DNA of 64,000 bases from Eubacteriales bacterium (GTDB lineage Bacteria > Bacillota > Clostridia > Lachnospirales > Lachnospiraceae): assembly GCA_030539395.1 (NCBI GenBank), contig JAUNSC010000013.1:1-64000 (forward strand). Reading direction: 5' to 3'. Positions 32,775-42,462 of this stretch are shown here, one piece after another (the stretch's first letter is position 1; each line of letters opens with the position of its first letter). The position numbers were made by a program, and so were the translations under genes. The notes beneath the pieces are model-generated. The model was not told where the DNA came from, ran no database searches, and saw nothing but the letters and a program-made list of their open reading frames with translations.

Positions 32775-33479
32775 CTATGTATTTTTATCCAGGCTTTCAG
32801 ACTGATTGCCGAGGATTTCTTTTACTGTACTTTGAACAAGATTCTTTACGTATATATGATCCTCTTTTACAAAAGCAATTTTAGGGTCCAGAGCATACTC
32901 GACATTATCGGTTCGTTTTGTGATAGCGCTTCTCGCCATTTTATCTGCAATACGTATCTGCACCGGTTTCATAACCAGCGCAGCTACAAAACAATCCCGG
33001 TCTCCCGACGCTCCTGCGTAAACGTTGCCTCTGCAGGCTCCAAGAACAACAACGTTTCCTTTTGAAGTAACAGAAGCTCCAGGATGTACATCGCCAAGTA
33101 TGACAATGCTGGTATCAGATTCCAAAGACTGTCCGCCACGGAGATTTCCGCGGTAAAACTGACCGTCTTTTGTATCCATCTCTTCTGCCAGCCGAAGTGC
33201 CTTCTCGTAGTAAACTTCCTCTTCAGGCCGTTCGTCTACAATGCAGACAACATGAAGCTGTGAATTCATAACAATTGTATCTACAAGTCGGTTTTCCTGA
33301 TCCTTTGTCAGGACACGGCCCTGAAAAGTAACCGCCATTTTAGCATCTTTAAAAAAGTTTGCCGAATCCCGGAACTTCTCTCCCACCGCCTCTAAAAGCT
33401 CAGCAAAAGGAAGTTCATCGCTGAGCCGTACAGTCAGCCCGTATTTGTTACTTTTGATTACAACCGGAAGTTTCCCCAT
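32775..33479 (-). CDS. minC: Septum site-determining protein MinC
   Basis: A 234-aa FtsZ inhibitor. N-terminal domain (about 1-100) and C-terminal beta-helix (about 105-215) with RGGQSLESDTSIVILGDVHPGA and GNVVVLGACRGNVYAGA, the MinD-binding and dimer face. ATG 33479 follows TTGGAG. First gene of min, directly after PBP2. Confidence 0.95.
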   Translation of the reverse strand: MGKLPVVIKSNKYGLTVRLSDELPFAELLEAVGEKFRDSANFFKDAKMAVTFQGRVLTKDQENRLVDTIVMNSQLHVVCIVDERPEEEVYYEKALRLAEEMDTKDGQFYRGNLRGGQSLESDTSIVILGDVHPGASVTSKGNVVVLGACRGNVYAGASGDRDCFVAALVMKPVQIRIADKMARSAITKRTDNVEYALDPKIAFVKEDHIYVKNLVQSTVKEILGNQSESLDKNT

Positions 33480-33507
33480 ATTTCACACTCCAACTTCAAT
33501 AAAACGT

Positions 33508-36441
33508 TTAGTCTGTTCTTGCGCCGGTAATAGAACCGTCAATCTGTGCAGCGTAACCGGTAATCAGCTGATCCTTATCCTCAAGATTAAAAATATAGCG
33601 GATCATATCTCTTGCAAGCAGGGAAGAAAATGCCGAGGTATAGCCGTTTGTAATACGGCATGCAATGGCAATCTGGGGATTATCATACGGCGCATACCCT
33701 ACAAACAGGGCATGTGACGGCACTCCGCTTTCCTCCGCAGTACCTGTCTTCCCGGCCATATCGATTCCCACATCCTTTAAATAAGTATTATTCTGAATCA
33801 TCTGGTTCATTCCGGTCTTGATTGCATTAAGGCAATATTCATCTGCTTCCACATAATTGTGTACAACCGGTTCCTTTTCAAGAACCGTACGGCCTTCCGA
33901 ATCCGTAATTTTATCAAGCAGCGTCAGATCATAACCGGTTCCGTCATTTGCTATGGTCGCCACATATCTTGCAAGCTGTACCGTTGCATAACCGTTCCGC
34001 CCCTGTCCCATTGCAGAAGGCGCCATGGCATTGTCGGAAATATGCGGTGTACTTTCATCCATCTCAATGCCTGTTTCCTGGTCAAAACCAAACATGGATG
34101 CATATTTGGCCAGCTTTTCAATACCGACTTCATCCACCTTCTCTCCGTCCTCATTTCCCACATCACCAAGACGCAAACCGATGGTATTAAAATAAAAGTT
34201 ACAGGAATCACTGAGAGCAGTAATAAGATTTTCTGCGCCATGCCTTCCGGGAGCAATCCAGCAATTGATTGGCGGGTCCACCATATCAAATACACCGGTA
34301 CACTCAATCAGCTCATCCACCGTAACTACGCCTTCCATTACGCCCGCCACACCGGATACCATTTTATAAGTTGATCCCGGTGCTGTCAGCTCCTGAGTCG
34401 CTTTATTGTAAAACGGGCTGGATTTATCTACACTGAGCTCTGCAAAATACTCGTCATCCATATCATTGGCAAGACGGTTATTGTCATATCCGGGATATGT
34501 CACAACAGCCAGAGCATCTCCATTATTGGGATCCACCACAACAAGGGAACCTGTACAGGGTGCTACTCCCAGCTGCGCCGGTTTCAATTCCAGATTATAG
34601 ATTTTTTCATATATAAAATCATACGCGGCAAGACTGCCGTCCTTCAGCCGGCTGTAATAATCCGTATCCATTTCAAGGATACCCTGATCATAGAGCAGCC
34701 TGCAAAGAGTAGATGGACTTAAAGTATCATCTTCCACCATATATTTGTAGACCTTCCTGCTGAAATTATGGTCTTCTCTTACATACTCCTCAAGATAATC
34801 ACAGAGATTCGTAAATATTTCATCCGAATCCCAGAACTGAGTGTCTTCCATTATTTCTGAAACGTCCATCCAGTCTTTGGAAATGGCATATGTGAGATAG
34901 TCCTTCAGGCTGATGTTCTCTTCTTTTGTCCATGCCAGATATGTCTGATCCGTCTTATCAATGGAATCTGTCTTAAGAATACCAAGTTCCGGCAGTGTTG
35001 TATCTGTCAGGTATGTTACGTAAACCTGTTCTGCTTTGGACAGCTCATTATAAGGCCGGGGAGAGTCTGAGAGCAGCTCTGACTTCAGATCCGCAAAAAT
35101 CTGTGCCTCTCTCTCAAGCAGCAGCCGATAGACTTCCTTTTCCAGCTCGGTTGCATCTGAAGCTTCCATGTGTGAAACACTCAGAATATTATTTTCAAAA
35201 AAGTTATAATAAATATCATAGACAGGAATCTGAATATAGTCAGTACTTACCGATTCGTTATCAAATTCCTTGGCATCCAGAAGATATTTACAAACAATTC
35301 CCGCAACATACTGTTCAATCAAATGGTAGGCCGCCTTTTGATAGTCTGTATTAATGGTAAGATAAAGATTATTTCCTGCCTGTGGTTCGACCTCAGAGTC
35401 TTCTTTTAAAACCTTTCCAAGGTTGTTTACATAGACACTTTTTTTACCATCCACGCCCTGAAGCTGTGTTTCAAAATACTGTTCAAGTCCGCTCTTACCG
35501 ACAATATCTGACCGGTCATAAACATCCCGTCCCAGTTCAGCATTCAATGATTCAATTTCCTCAGAGGAAATCGGGCCGGTATATCCGATGATATTTGAAT
35601 AATATAAACTTTCATTATAAACCCTGATAGAACTCTCTACCACATCTACTCCGACATAATATCCCCTGCTCTCCATCAGACTCGACATGGCCCTGTCAGA
35701 AATATCTTTCGCAATGGTAGTAGAAATATATTTCTGATAACTGTTCTGGTTGACAGCGCAGCGAAGAGCAATCAGCTTCAGTGCGTCCTCACTGGAAAGT
35801 GTTTCCGGGAGGCCATATTTTTCCAGTTCTTCCGGCTTATAGTCCACCAAAACGCCATAATGTTCTTCATCGCCCAGCTCGGCAACAAGATCTTTCGCTG
35901 TTACAGCGGCCTCCTCAGCAGACAGCACCGAGTCTTCAGAAACATCCTCCCCCTCCGGAGCAGATGTATAAATTCTCCCGTAAACATCCGCTTTAAAACG
36001 GAGCAGATTAATCCCGCTTTTTGTGAATTCATATTCGCCGGCATCATCAATACGTATCGCAAAATCACTTGTGTATACGTCATCCCCATTTTCATAGAGA
36101 ATCTGCATTATTTTATAAAGATAACCGTTTATCGTAAGATTCTTCTGGCGCATGGTTTCATAACTTCCAACATCCTGGAAGGTCACATCATAAGCCAGCT
36201 TATTATATGCAATCAGATTTCCTGCACTATCATAAATACATCCTCTTGTACTCGGTATGGTAGTTTCTTTCTTTATCTGCATGGTAAAATCATTCAGATA
36301 AGCTTCTCCATTCATAATCTGAAGATCAAAAAGCCTTCTGATAAGCACAAATCCGAGCACAACAAACAGAATACTGAGTATCAGCATTCTGTTTGTTGTT
36401 TTATCTTTAAAAAACTTAAATATCTGTTTTCGTTTAAACAA
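33508..36441 (-). CDS. mrdA: Penicillin-binding protein 2, elongation transpeptidase, with large insertion
   Basis: The class B PBP of the elongasome that crosslinks peptidoglycan with RodA; 977 aa against about 600-700 in most bacteria. One membrane helix (about 17-37), a pedestal region (about 45-350) with RGCIYD and GKSGLEQYFE, and a transpeptidase domain with Ser690-x-x-Lys693 (APGSTYK), Ser746-Cys-Asn748 (SxN) and Lys898-Thr-Gly (KTGTAE). About 245 acidic, Tyr/Asp/Glu-rich residues (about 382-626) are inserted between the first strand of the transpeptidase domain and GSLVVVDPNNGDALA. The start is TTG 36441 after AAGGAG. Overlaps mreD by 8 bases. Confidence 0.95.
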   Translation of the reverse strand: MFKRKQIFKFFKDKTTNRMLILSILFVVLGFVLIRRLFDLQIMNGEAYLNDFTMQIKKETTIPSTRGCIYDSAGNLIAYNKLAYDVTFQDVGSYETMRQKNLTINGYLYKIMQILYENGDDVYTSDFAIRIDDAGEYEFTKSGINLLRFKADVYGRIYTSAPEGEDVSEDSVLSAEEAAVTAKDLVAELGDEEHYGVLVDYKPEELEKYGLPETLSSEDALKLIALRCAVNQNSYQKYISTTIAKDISDRAMSSLMESRGYYVGVDVVESSIRVYNESLYYSNIIGYTGPISSEEIESLNAELGRDVYDRSDIVGKSGLEQYFETQLQGVDGKKSVYVNNLGKVLKEDSEVEPQAGNNLYLTINTDYQKAAYHLIEQYVAGIVCKYLLDAKEFDNESVSTDYIQIPVYDIYYNFFENNILSVSHMEASDATELEKEVYRLLLEREAQIFADLKSELLSDSPRPYNELSKAEQVYVTYLTDTTLPELGILKTDSIDKTDQTYLAWTKEENISLKDYLTYAISKDWMDVSEIMEDTQFWDSDEIFTNLCDYLEEYVREDHNFSRKVYKYMVEDDTLSPSTLCRLLYDQGILEMDTDYYSRLKDGSLAAYDFIYEKIYNLELKPAQLGVAPCTGSLVVVDPNNGDALAVVTYPGYDNNRLANDMDDEYFAELSVDKSSPFYNKATQELTAPGSTYKMVSGVAGVMEGVVTVDELIECTGVFDMVDPPINCWIAPGRHGAENLITALSDSCNFYFNTIGLRLGDVGNEDGEKVDEVGIEKLAKYASMFGFDQETGIEMDESTPHISDNAMAPSAMGQGRNGYATVQLARYVATIANDGTGYDLTLLDKITDSEGRTVLEKEPVVHNYVEADEYCLNAIKTGMNQMIQNNTYLKDVGIDMAGKTGTAEESGVPSHALFVGYAPYDNPQIAIACRITNGYTSAFSSLLARDMIRYIFNLEDKDQLITGYAAQIDGSITGARTD

Positions 36442-36952
36442 AACTGCCTACACTCCTTTTGTCCATTTTATCAAGCTTACGGTTCAGCAGTAAAAGCAGG
36501 CGGTAAAATACAATGGTAATGAGAATGGTATATATCACTTCCGGAAGAATCATTCTTCTGATATAGAAAAAGATTCCCACACGCCCGCGAAGAAGAAACT
36601 GAAATATATAAACGGCAAAGCCGTATACCATATCGCCGGCAGCCGTAAGCAATATCGGCATTTTTATATCATCATCATAAAAAATACGATAACAATAACC
36701 ACTGTAATATCCGATAAACATATAAATAAATGCTCTGAAACCGACAATCGGACCAATCATAAGATCCGTCAGCAGACCACATAAAAAACCGAGTAGAAGT
36801 CCCGCCCGTTTTCCCCTCATTAAACCGAAAGAAACTGTAAGTACGATCATTAAATTAGGTGTGATGGACGCTATGGAAATTGCCGGCATCAGGGAACACT
36901 GAAGAATCAACCCTGCCAGCACTGTAACAACCAGAATAACTTTTGTTCTCAA
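36434..36952 (-). CDS. mreD: Rod shape-determining membrane protein MreD
   Basis: A 172-aa integral membrane protein with five to six hydrophobic helices. Typical features are GLMRGKRAGLLLGFLCGLLTD split over about 47-65 and a GFRAFIYMFIGYYSGY stretch. TTG 36952 has GGGAGG 7 bases upstream. Lies between mreC and PBP2, the classic order. Confidence 0.9.
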   Translation of the reverse strand: MRTKVILVVTVLAGLILQCSLMPAISIASITPNLMIVLTVSFGLMRGKRAGLLLGFLCGLLTDLMIGPIVGFRAFIYMFIGYYSGYCYRIFYDDDIKMPILLTAAGDMVYGFAVYIFQFLLRGRVGIFFYIRRMILPEVIYTILITIVFYRLLLLLNRKLDKMDKRSVGSFV

Positions 36953-36967
36953 GGTAATTCCTCCCGC

Positions 36968-37825
36968 CTAGTCCACAGACTGCTTCAAATTCTTGATCAC
37001 CAGCACTTCTTTAATGGATTTAAAATCAACTGCCGGTGAAATATATCCGGATCTGGTCAGGTTATTGGCATCTGTCTGGATATCGCTGATATAACCGATC
37101 AGAATTCCCGGAAGAAACTTATCACTGATATGTGATGTAATTACCGTATCTCCAGCCTTTGCTTTTGATTCAGGATCCTCAAGCTTTACAAGATTGATCT
37201 TGCCCTCATCGATCAGATCAAGGCTTCCGGCTATAATACATGTATCAGATGTCTCGGAAATTTCAGCACTGACATTACTGTAATCGTCAATGACAGCACG
37301 CACTTTCGACCAGTTTGGCCCTACTTCAATAATAATCCCTGCAAGGCCTGCTCCTGATAAAACATTCATATCTACAGCAAGGCCGTCATTTTCACCCTTA
37401 TCTATTGTAAACTCGCTGAACCAGTTTCCTGCATTTTCTCTTGAAATAACACGAGCCCCGACTTTTTCATAACTTTCATACTGGTGATCCAGCGCGTACA
37501 GATCCCGCAGGCTGTTCAGTTCCGCATGATCCTGTAAAAGCTGTGTATTTTCTACTGTAAGTTCATTTACCTGTTCCTGGAGTTTTTCATTTTCCGCAAC
37601 CAGATCAAGAATATCTTCAAAATAGTCCATCTTGCCTGAAAGCCAGCCTCCAACCTGGTTTATTCCGGACTGAAGCGGTGTCAGCACATATCCTGATACA
37701 TAATTCAACGGGTTTGAAGAAAAATCCAGGACAAAGCTCAGGATAATGATGATCCCGCTCAGCAAAGATAAAATAAATAATAATGTTTTACTTTTGATTG
37801 GTTCCCTTAACTGTTTCTTTTTCAT
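36968..37825 (-). CDS. mreC: Rod shape-determining protein MreC
   Basis: A 285-aa elongasome scaffold: membrane helix (about 13-32), coiled coil (about 65-105; LVAENEKLQEQVNELTVEN) and two beta-barrel domains outside the cell (NWFSEFTIDKGENDGL, SNVSAEISETS). MreC activates PBP2-RodA. ATG 37825 follows GAGGTC. Confidence 0.95.
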   Translation of the reverse strand: MKKKQLREPIKSKTLLFILSLLSGIIIILSFVLDFSSNPLNYVSGYVLTPLQSGINQVGGWLSGKMDYFEDILDLVAENEKLQEQVNELTVENTQLLQDHAELNSLRDLYALDHQYESYEKVGARVISRENAGNWFSEFTIDKGENDGLAVDMNVLSGAGLAGIIIEVGPNWSKVRAVIDDYSNVSAEISETSDTCIIAGSLDLIDEGKINLVKLEDPESKAKAGDTVITSHISDKFLPGILIGYISDIQTDANNLTRSGYISPAVDFKSIKEVLVIKNLKQSVD

Positions 37826-37832
37826 AATGACC

Positions 37833-38855
37833 TCATAATCTGGTTTCTGTCAGATCTTTTAAAGAATACGTATATTCAGCCAATTCAGGCCTGTTCATAA
37901 TCATCTGGATACCCCGGAGTGTAGCCAGTCCCGGTTCCCGGACCATCGAAATCGGAACGGAAAGTTCTCTTCTCATATATTCCGACAAATTCGGGATAAG
38001 AGATGTCCCTCCTGTCAGGCATAATCCCGCTTCCATAATATCATTGTAGAACTGCGGAGGAAGTCTGTCCAGAATTCCCTTCAGCTCATTTGTAATCGCT
38101 TCAATAGTATTTGTGATGGCCACACTGACAGCCATGGATGTAATTTCTGCCGAGACAGGCAAGCCTGATATCGCACTGATTCCATAAACAATAACAGAAT
38201 CTGCCGGACCGTCTATTACATATGCAAGACGATTTTTAAGCAGTGATGCTGTTTTTCTTCCAATATTTACATGGAACATCCGGCGGACCATAGTGATAAT
38301 ATCTTCATCCAGCTTATGACCTCCGAGCTGAAGTGTTTTACTGATCAGAATTTTTCCTCCGGCGGCAACTGTTATTTCGGTTGTACCTGCACCGATATTT
38401 ACAAGCATGCTTGCACGGGGAGATTCAACAGATACACCTACCCCAATGGTATCTGCAAAGCCTTTATCCACAAGGTATGTCTTTCTTGCGCGTATCGTAC
38501 CGTTAAGTACGTTATAATAAGCCCTTTTTTCAACTGATGAAATGTCCCTGGGAACGGCAATATACACAGCCGGCTGTCCACTCAGAAAATGCTTATTCTT
38601 TTTCAGCAAATAGGATAAGACTGTTTCTGCATTTTTCTGTTCAGCGATTACTCCATGGATCATGGGGCAACCGGCAGTGACATCTTCCGGCGTCTTTTCA
38701 AACATATCGTAAGCAGCATCTCCAATCGCTATCACATTATGTCCGCCACGGATCGCAATCATATTTTTTTCACATACCGTGATCCTGTTTTTCCGGTCAC
38801 AGATTTTTATAGTATCTGTTCCGAAATCTATCCCCAGCGCATTGTTAAAAATCAT
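37833..38855 (-). CDS. mreB: MreB/Mbl actin-like protein, divergent
   Basis: A 340-aa bacterial actin in the mreBCD order. The phosphate-1 loop GIDFGTDT (about 8-15) keeps the Asp, and the Glu of SVEKRA (about 109) is kept. The second phosphate loop reads NIGAGTTE (153-160) where almost all MreB have DIGGGTT/S, so the conserved Asp is Asn153 and one Gly is Ala156. The adenine region CLTGGTSLIPNL is normal. The altered loop could change ATP hydrolysis. ATG 38855 follows CGAGGGGAT. Confidence 0.88.
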   Translation of the reverse strand: MIFNNALGIDFGTDTIKICDRKNRITVCEKNMIAIRGGHNVIAIGDAAYDMFEKTPEDVTAGCPMIHGVIAEQKNAETVLSYLLKKNKHFLSGQPAVYIAVPRDISSVEKRAYYNVLNGTIRARKTYLVDKGFADTIGVGVSVESPRASMLVNIGAGTTEITVAAGGKILISKTLQLGGHKLDEDIITMVRRMFHVNIGRKTASLLKNRLAYVIDGPADSVIVYGISAISGLPVSAEITSMAVSVAITNTIEAITNELKGILDRLPPQFYNDIMEAGLCLTGGTSLIPNLSEYMRRELSVPISMVREPGLATLRGIQMIMNRPELAEYTYSLKDLTETRL

Positions 38856-38873
38856 ACTTTATCCCCTCGTAAA

Positions 38874-39566
38874 TTAAATCATATTATTTTCCCGATAACT
38901 GAAATAACATTTATCTCCCAGTATTATATGGTCTAAAAGCGTAATCTCCAGCATCTCCCCTGCTTCCCGGATCCGCTTTGTAAACAGACTGTCTTCCTCA
39001 CTTGGTGAGCAGTCTCCGCTTGGATGATTATGAATCAGCACAACACAAACCGCATGATGGACAAGCGCCTCACTGAAAATTTCCCTCGGAGATACACTGC
39101 ATCGGTCTGCTGTTCCCTTTGCTATCATCTGCTCCCGAAGCAGATGACACTTCGTATCAAACATCAGGAGCATTATGTGCTCCTGTTTCAGATGCCTGAA
39201 GTCTTCCATATAATAATCTGCAATCATTTCCGGCCTGTTAAAACTGATTCCGTCACCTGCACAGGATTTCGCAATTCTCCTTGAAAGTTCTGTAATACAT
39301 TGGATCTGTACTGCTTTTACTTTTCCAACTCCTTTAATACGGCACAGTTCAGACACTGTCATATTGTGCAGTCCCGGAAGACTTGATCTCACATCAGCAT
39401 TCGATAATATTTCTTTTGCCATCTCGATGGAAGTTATTCCCTTTGCGCCTGTACGAAGAATAACTGCCAGCAGTTCTGCATCAGAAAGACATCCCGGACC
39501 ATTTTTTAAACATTTTTCATAAGGCCTGTCTTTCTCCGGCATGTCTTTTAATCTGTAATGATTCAT
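38874..39566 (-). CDS. radC: RadC family JAB-domain protein
   Basis: A 230-aa protein of the RadC family. N-terminal helix-hairpin-helix-like region (SELCRIKGVGKVKAVQI) and a C-terminal JAB/MPN metalloprotease-like domain with IHNHPSGDCSPSEED, giving the zinc histidines and Asp. Real function is unsettled despite the DNA repair name. The start is uncertain: ATG 39566 gives the family-like RLKDMPEKDRPYEK opening, while TTG 39617 would add 17 residues; neither has a strong ribosome site. Located before mreB, as in many bacteria. Confidence 0.88.
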   Translation of the reverse strand: MNHYRLKDMPEKDRPYEKCLKNGPGCLSDAELLAVILRTGAKGITSIEMAKEILSNADVRSSLPGLHNMTVSELCRIKGVGKVKAVQIQCITELSRRIAKSCAGDGISFNRPEMIADYYMEDFRHLKQEHIMLLMFDTKCHLLREQMIAKGTADRCSVSPREIFSEALVHHAVCVVLIHNHPSGDCSPSEEDSLFTKRIREAGEMLEITLLDHIILGDKCYFSYRENNMI

Positions 39567-39661
39567 GCAAATATTAATATTCCCCGGCAGGAAAACATAG
39601 TTTTGCATCATAATCAAGAAAATGATATCACATTTCTCACAAAATGTATAGAAAAGTTTCC

Positions 39662-41251
39662 TTAAATTTTCCTGTATGCTGAAATGATGGCTTCTGCGGT
39701 TTTCATCCCGTCCATTGCTGCAGAAGTAATCCCTCCTGCATATCCTGCGCCTTCACCGCAGGGATAGAAACCTTCTACTGATGACAGGCGCTCTCCATCT
39801 CTAAGTATTCTGACAGGTGACGAAGTTCTGCTTTCCACCCCGCAAAGAAGAGCGTCTTTCCGTGAAAATCCTCTGATTTTTTTGTCAAACATATTTATTC
39901 CCGCTTCCAGAGACTCACTTAAAAAAGCCGGCAGTCCTTCCCGAAGATTTGTAAGCTGGTATGCACCCTTTATACACGGTTCTACATCTCCCAAAGAAGT
40001 ACTCCTGCGATTACCGCAAAAATCTCCAAACAACTGGAGCGGTATGACTTTGTCACCGCATCTGTAAGCATATTTTTCCAGTCTGCGCTGAAATTCTACA
40101 CCGGCGAGCAGATCTGAACTCCCAAAATCAGCGGGTGTTACTGTCACTACAATAGCACTGTTTGCATTTTTACTTCCCCGATCATGAAAGCTCATGCCGT
40201 TTACAGCAATCATGCCATCTTCTGATGAAGCATTTACCACATAACCGCCCGGGCACATACAAAAGGAATAAACACCTCTTCCGTTTTCAAGTTTTCCTGT
40301 CAGCTTGTAATCCGACGGAGGAAGAACCTTTGCATATCCTTCCCCATATTGAGAAATATTTATCATTTCCTGCGGATGTTCAATCCTTACACCTACCGCA
40401 AATGCTTTGGGCTCCATGGGAATTTTGTTTCTGAGAAGCATCTGGAAAGTATCTCTCGCACTGTGCCCGACAGCACACACAAGGATCTGGCAGTCCATCT
40501 GTTCTTTCCCGTTAATTTCCACACCCTTCACCTGACTGTTTTTAATAAAAATATCTGTCACGGTACTGTCAAAATGAACTTCACCGCCCAGAGATTCAAT
40601 TTCCCTGCGGATATTTTTTACTACTGTGCAAAGAACATCCGTGCCGATATGCGGCTTATTCGCATATAGAATTTCCTGATCTGCTCCTGCATCCACAAAC
40701 GTATTAAGGACAAAGCTGTTCCGGCCCTGTCTGTCATTTACCATTGTATTTAGTTTGCCATCAGAAAACGTGCCTGCACCGCCCTCACCAAACTGCACGT
40801 TAGATGATGTATTCAGTTTTCCCGTCTCCCAGAATTTCTGCACCGATGCGGTTCTCGTATCAACGTCTTCCCCCCGTTCAAGAATAACAGGACGATATCC
40901 GCATCTGGCAAGGAGAAGTCCACAGAAAAGTCCGGCAGGACCGCAGCCGATAATAATCGGCCTGTTTGAAAGCTGTCTGGTCCCCGGCTCCGGATATTTA
41001 TAGGAAACTGTTTCTGCCTTCGAAACACGATTGCTGCGATTCTTTCTAAGGACGATATCCTCTCCGGATATTTTTACATCTACAGACAAAATATAATAAA
41101 TATCCGGCTTCTTTCTGGCATCAATGGATCTCTTTTGAATGATGAGTTCCTGAATTTTTGCCGGCGAAATCCGCAGTTCCTTTGCGGCGGATTTATATAG
41201 ATCTTCCCGGGAATAATTTAAGGGAAGCTTTAATTGCTGAATTCGTATCAT
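39662..41251 (-). CDS. FAD-dependent oxidoreductase (COG2509 family)
   Basis: A 529-aa flavoprotein. An N-terminal ferredoxin-like region (about 1-90; LKLPLNYSREDLYKSAAKELRI split) precedes the FAD fold with IIGCGPAGLFCGLLLARCGY (about 97) and QFGEGGAGTFSDGKLNT. The end has the usual FAD tail GEGAGYAGGITSAAMDG. Family members are annotated as uncharacterised dehydrogenases; substrate unknown. ATG 41251 has GGAGGAGA upstream and overlaps the previous gene's stop as ATGA. Confidence 0.88.
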   Translation of the reverse strand: MIRIQQLKLPLNYSREDLYKSAAKELRISPAKIQELIIQKRSIDARKKPDIYYILSVDVKISGEDIVLRKNRSNRVSKAETVSYKYPEPGTRQLSNRPIIIGCGPAGLFCGLLLARCGYRPVILERGEDVDTRTASVQKFWETGKLNTSSNVQFGEGGAGTFSDGKLNTMVNDRQGRNSFVLNTFVDAGADQEILYANKPHIGTDVLCTVVKNIRREIESLGGEVHFDSTVTDIFIKNSQVKGVEINGKEQMDCQILVCAVGHSARDTFQMLLRNKIPMEPKAFAVGVRIEHPQEMINISQYGEGYAKVLPPSDYKLTGKLENGRGVYSFCMCPGGYVVNASSEDGMIAVNGMSFHDRGSKNANSAIVVTVTPADFGSSDLLAGVEFQRRLEKYAYRCGDKVIPLQLFGDFCGNRRSTSLGDVEPCIKGAYQLTNLREGLPAFLSESLEAGINMFDKKIRGFSRKDALLCGVESRTSSPVRILRDGERLSSVEGFYPCGEGAGYAGGITSAAMDGMKTAEAIISAYRKI

Positions 41252-42462
41252 ACCGTTCTTTCTCCTCCACTGCTGTGAATACCGGCTGTCCATCCGCTGG
41301 ACCACGCCCACTGAAGATTATAGCCTCCACAGATTCCGTCAACATCAAGAAGTTCACCTGCTATAAACAGTCCTGAAACAATTCTGGATTCCAGCGTCTG
41401 CTCATTTATTTCAGATGTATCGACACCGCCCGAACATACCTGCGCATTTTCAAATCCTTTTACACCTGCAATATCCAGTGTAAAGTGTTTCAAATCATAT
41501 ATTATTTTTTGAAGGACTTTTTCGCACACCTTTTCATCCGGCAGATATCCTGCGCCGCGAAGCAGAGGTGTTATAGACTTTGCCGGAAGCCAGCCGGCAA
41601 ATACATCTTCATATTTCAGGTCTTTGCAGCGGCTTACTGCCCACATATACAAATTTTCTTCTGAATCAAAAGGAAGAAGGTCCAGTATCACAGACACCTT
41701 TCTTCCGCTGTCTAATTCCCTTGCAGCAAATCCGCTCAGCTGAAACACTGCAATTCCTGATATGCCGTAATCTGTCCACTGAAGTTCTCCCGACTCCGCA
41801 AACTCATTCTCATTTGTTTTCAAAATTATTTTTGCAGGCATACGTACTCCTGCAATTTTTTTCAGCCAGTTTTCTTTAGCTGTCATGGCCGCTAGGGCCG
41901 GAAGGGGTTTCACTAATCTGTGCCCGACAGACTCCGCCAAAAGATAGCCGCTTCCGTCTGAACCGGTGGCCGGAGCTGCTTTTGAACCGGCAGCAAGTAT
42001 CACAGCATCTGCCTCATATGTCCATCCTTTTGTAGAAACCTTCCAGTTACCCTTATCACGCTCTATGGAAATAACTTTTTCAGAATATTTTATTTTAACA
42101 GATAATCTTCGAAGCTCTAAAAGGAGAACATTCAGAACAGACTGTGCCTGTCCTGCCACAGGATATATATATCCTTCACGGTCACAGACCTTTAACCCGA
42201 TTTCTTCAAAAAAAGAAAGGGTATCCTGCACAGAAAACTGATTCAGAATATTTGTAATAAACTTCTCCCCGGCTCCATGGTACGTTCTTTTAACATCCAC
42301 AACAAGATTTGTCAGATTACATCTTCCGCTTCCTGTAATCAAAAGTTTTTTGCCTGGTTTTTCTTTCCCCTCCAAAAGGGTAACCGAAGCCCCGCATCTT
42401 GCAGCAGATATTGCTGCAAGCATTCCTGAGGCTCCGGCTCCGATTACAATAATACGTTTCAT
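41248..42462 (-). CDS. BaiN/HI0933-family flavoprotein
   Basis: A 404-aa NAD(P)/FAD-dependent oxidoreductase of the HI0933 family. FAD motif VIGAGASGMLAAISAARCGA at the start, GSGRCNLTNL, and C-terminal ELLDVDGICGGYNLQWAWSSG. A member called BaiN in Clostridium scindens was reported to reduce bile acid intermediates, but most members have no known substrate and sequence alone cannot assign one here. Overlaps the gamma-lyase-type gene upstream by 4 bases. Confidence 0.88.
   Translation of the reverse strand: MKRIIVIGAGASGMLAAISAARCGASVTLLEGKEKPGKKLLITGSGRCNLTNLVVDVKRTYHGAGEKFITNILNQFSVQDTLSFFEEIGLKVCDREGYIYPVAGQAQSVLNVLLLELRRLSVKIKYSEKVISIERDKGNWKVSTKGWTYEADAVILAAGSKAAPATGSDGSGYLLAESVGHRLVKPLPALAAMTAKENWLKKIAGVRMPAKIILKTNENEFAESGELQWTDYGISGIAVFQLSGFAARELDSGRKVSVILDLLPFDSEENLYMWAVSRCKDLKYEDVFAGWLPAKSITPLLRGAGYLPDEKVCEKVLQKIIYDLKHFTLDIAGVKGFENAQVCSGGVDTSEINEQTLESRIVSGLFIAGELLDVDGICGGYNLQWAWSSGWTAGIHSSGGERTV

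Noticed and set aside
36434-36519. Overlap of open frames at the PBP2-mreD border on both strands as a hidden small gene
   Set aside because: The plus-strand frame is a shadow; the 8-base minus-strand overlap is ordinary coupling.
41248-42462. Bile acid 7-dehydroxylation function for the BaiN-like flavoprotein
   Set aside because: No other bai genes are present and the family is widespread in non-bile-acid bacteria.
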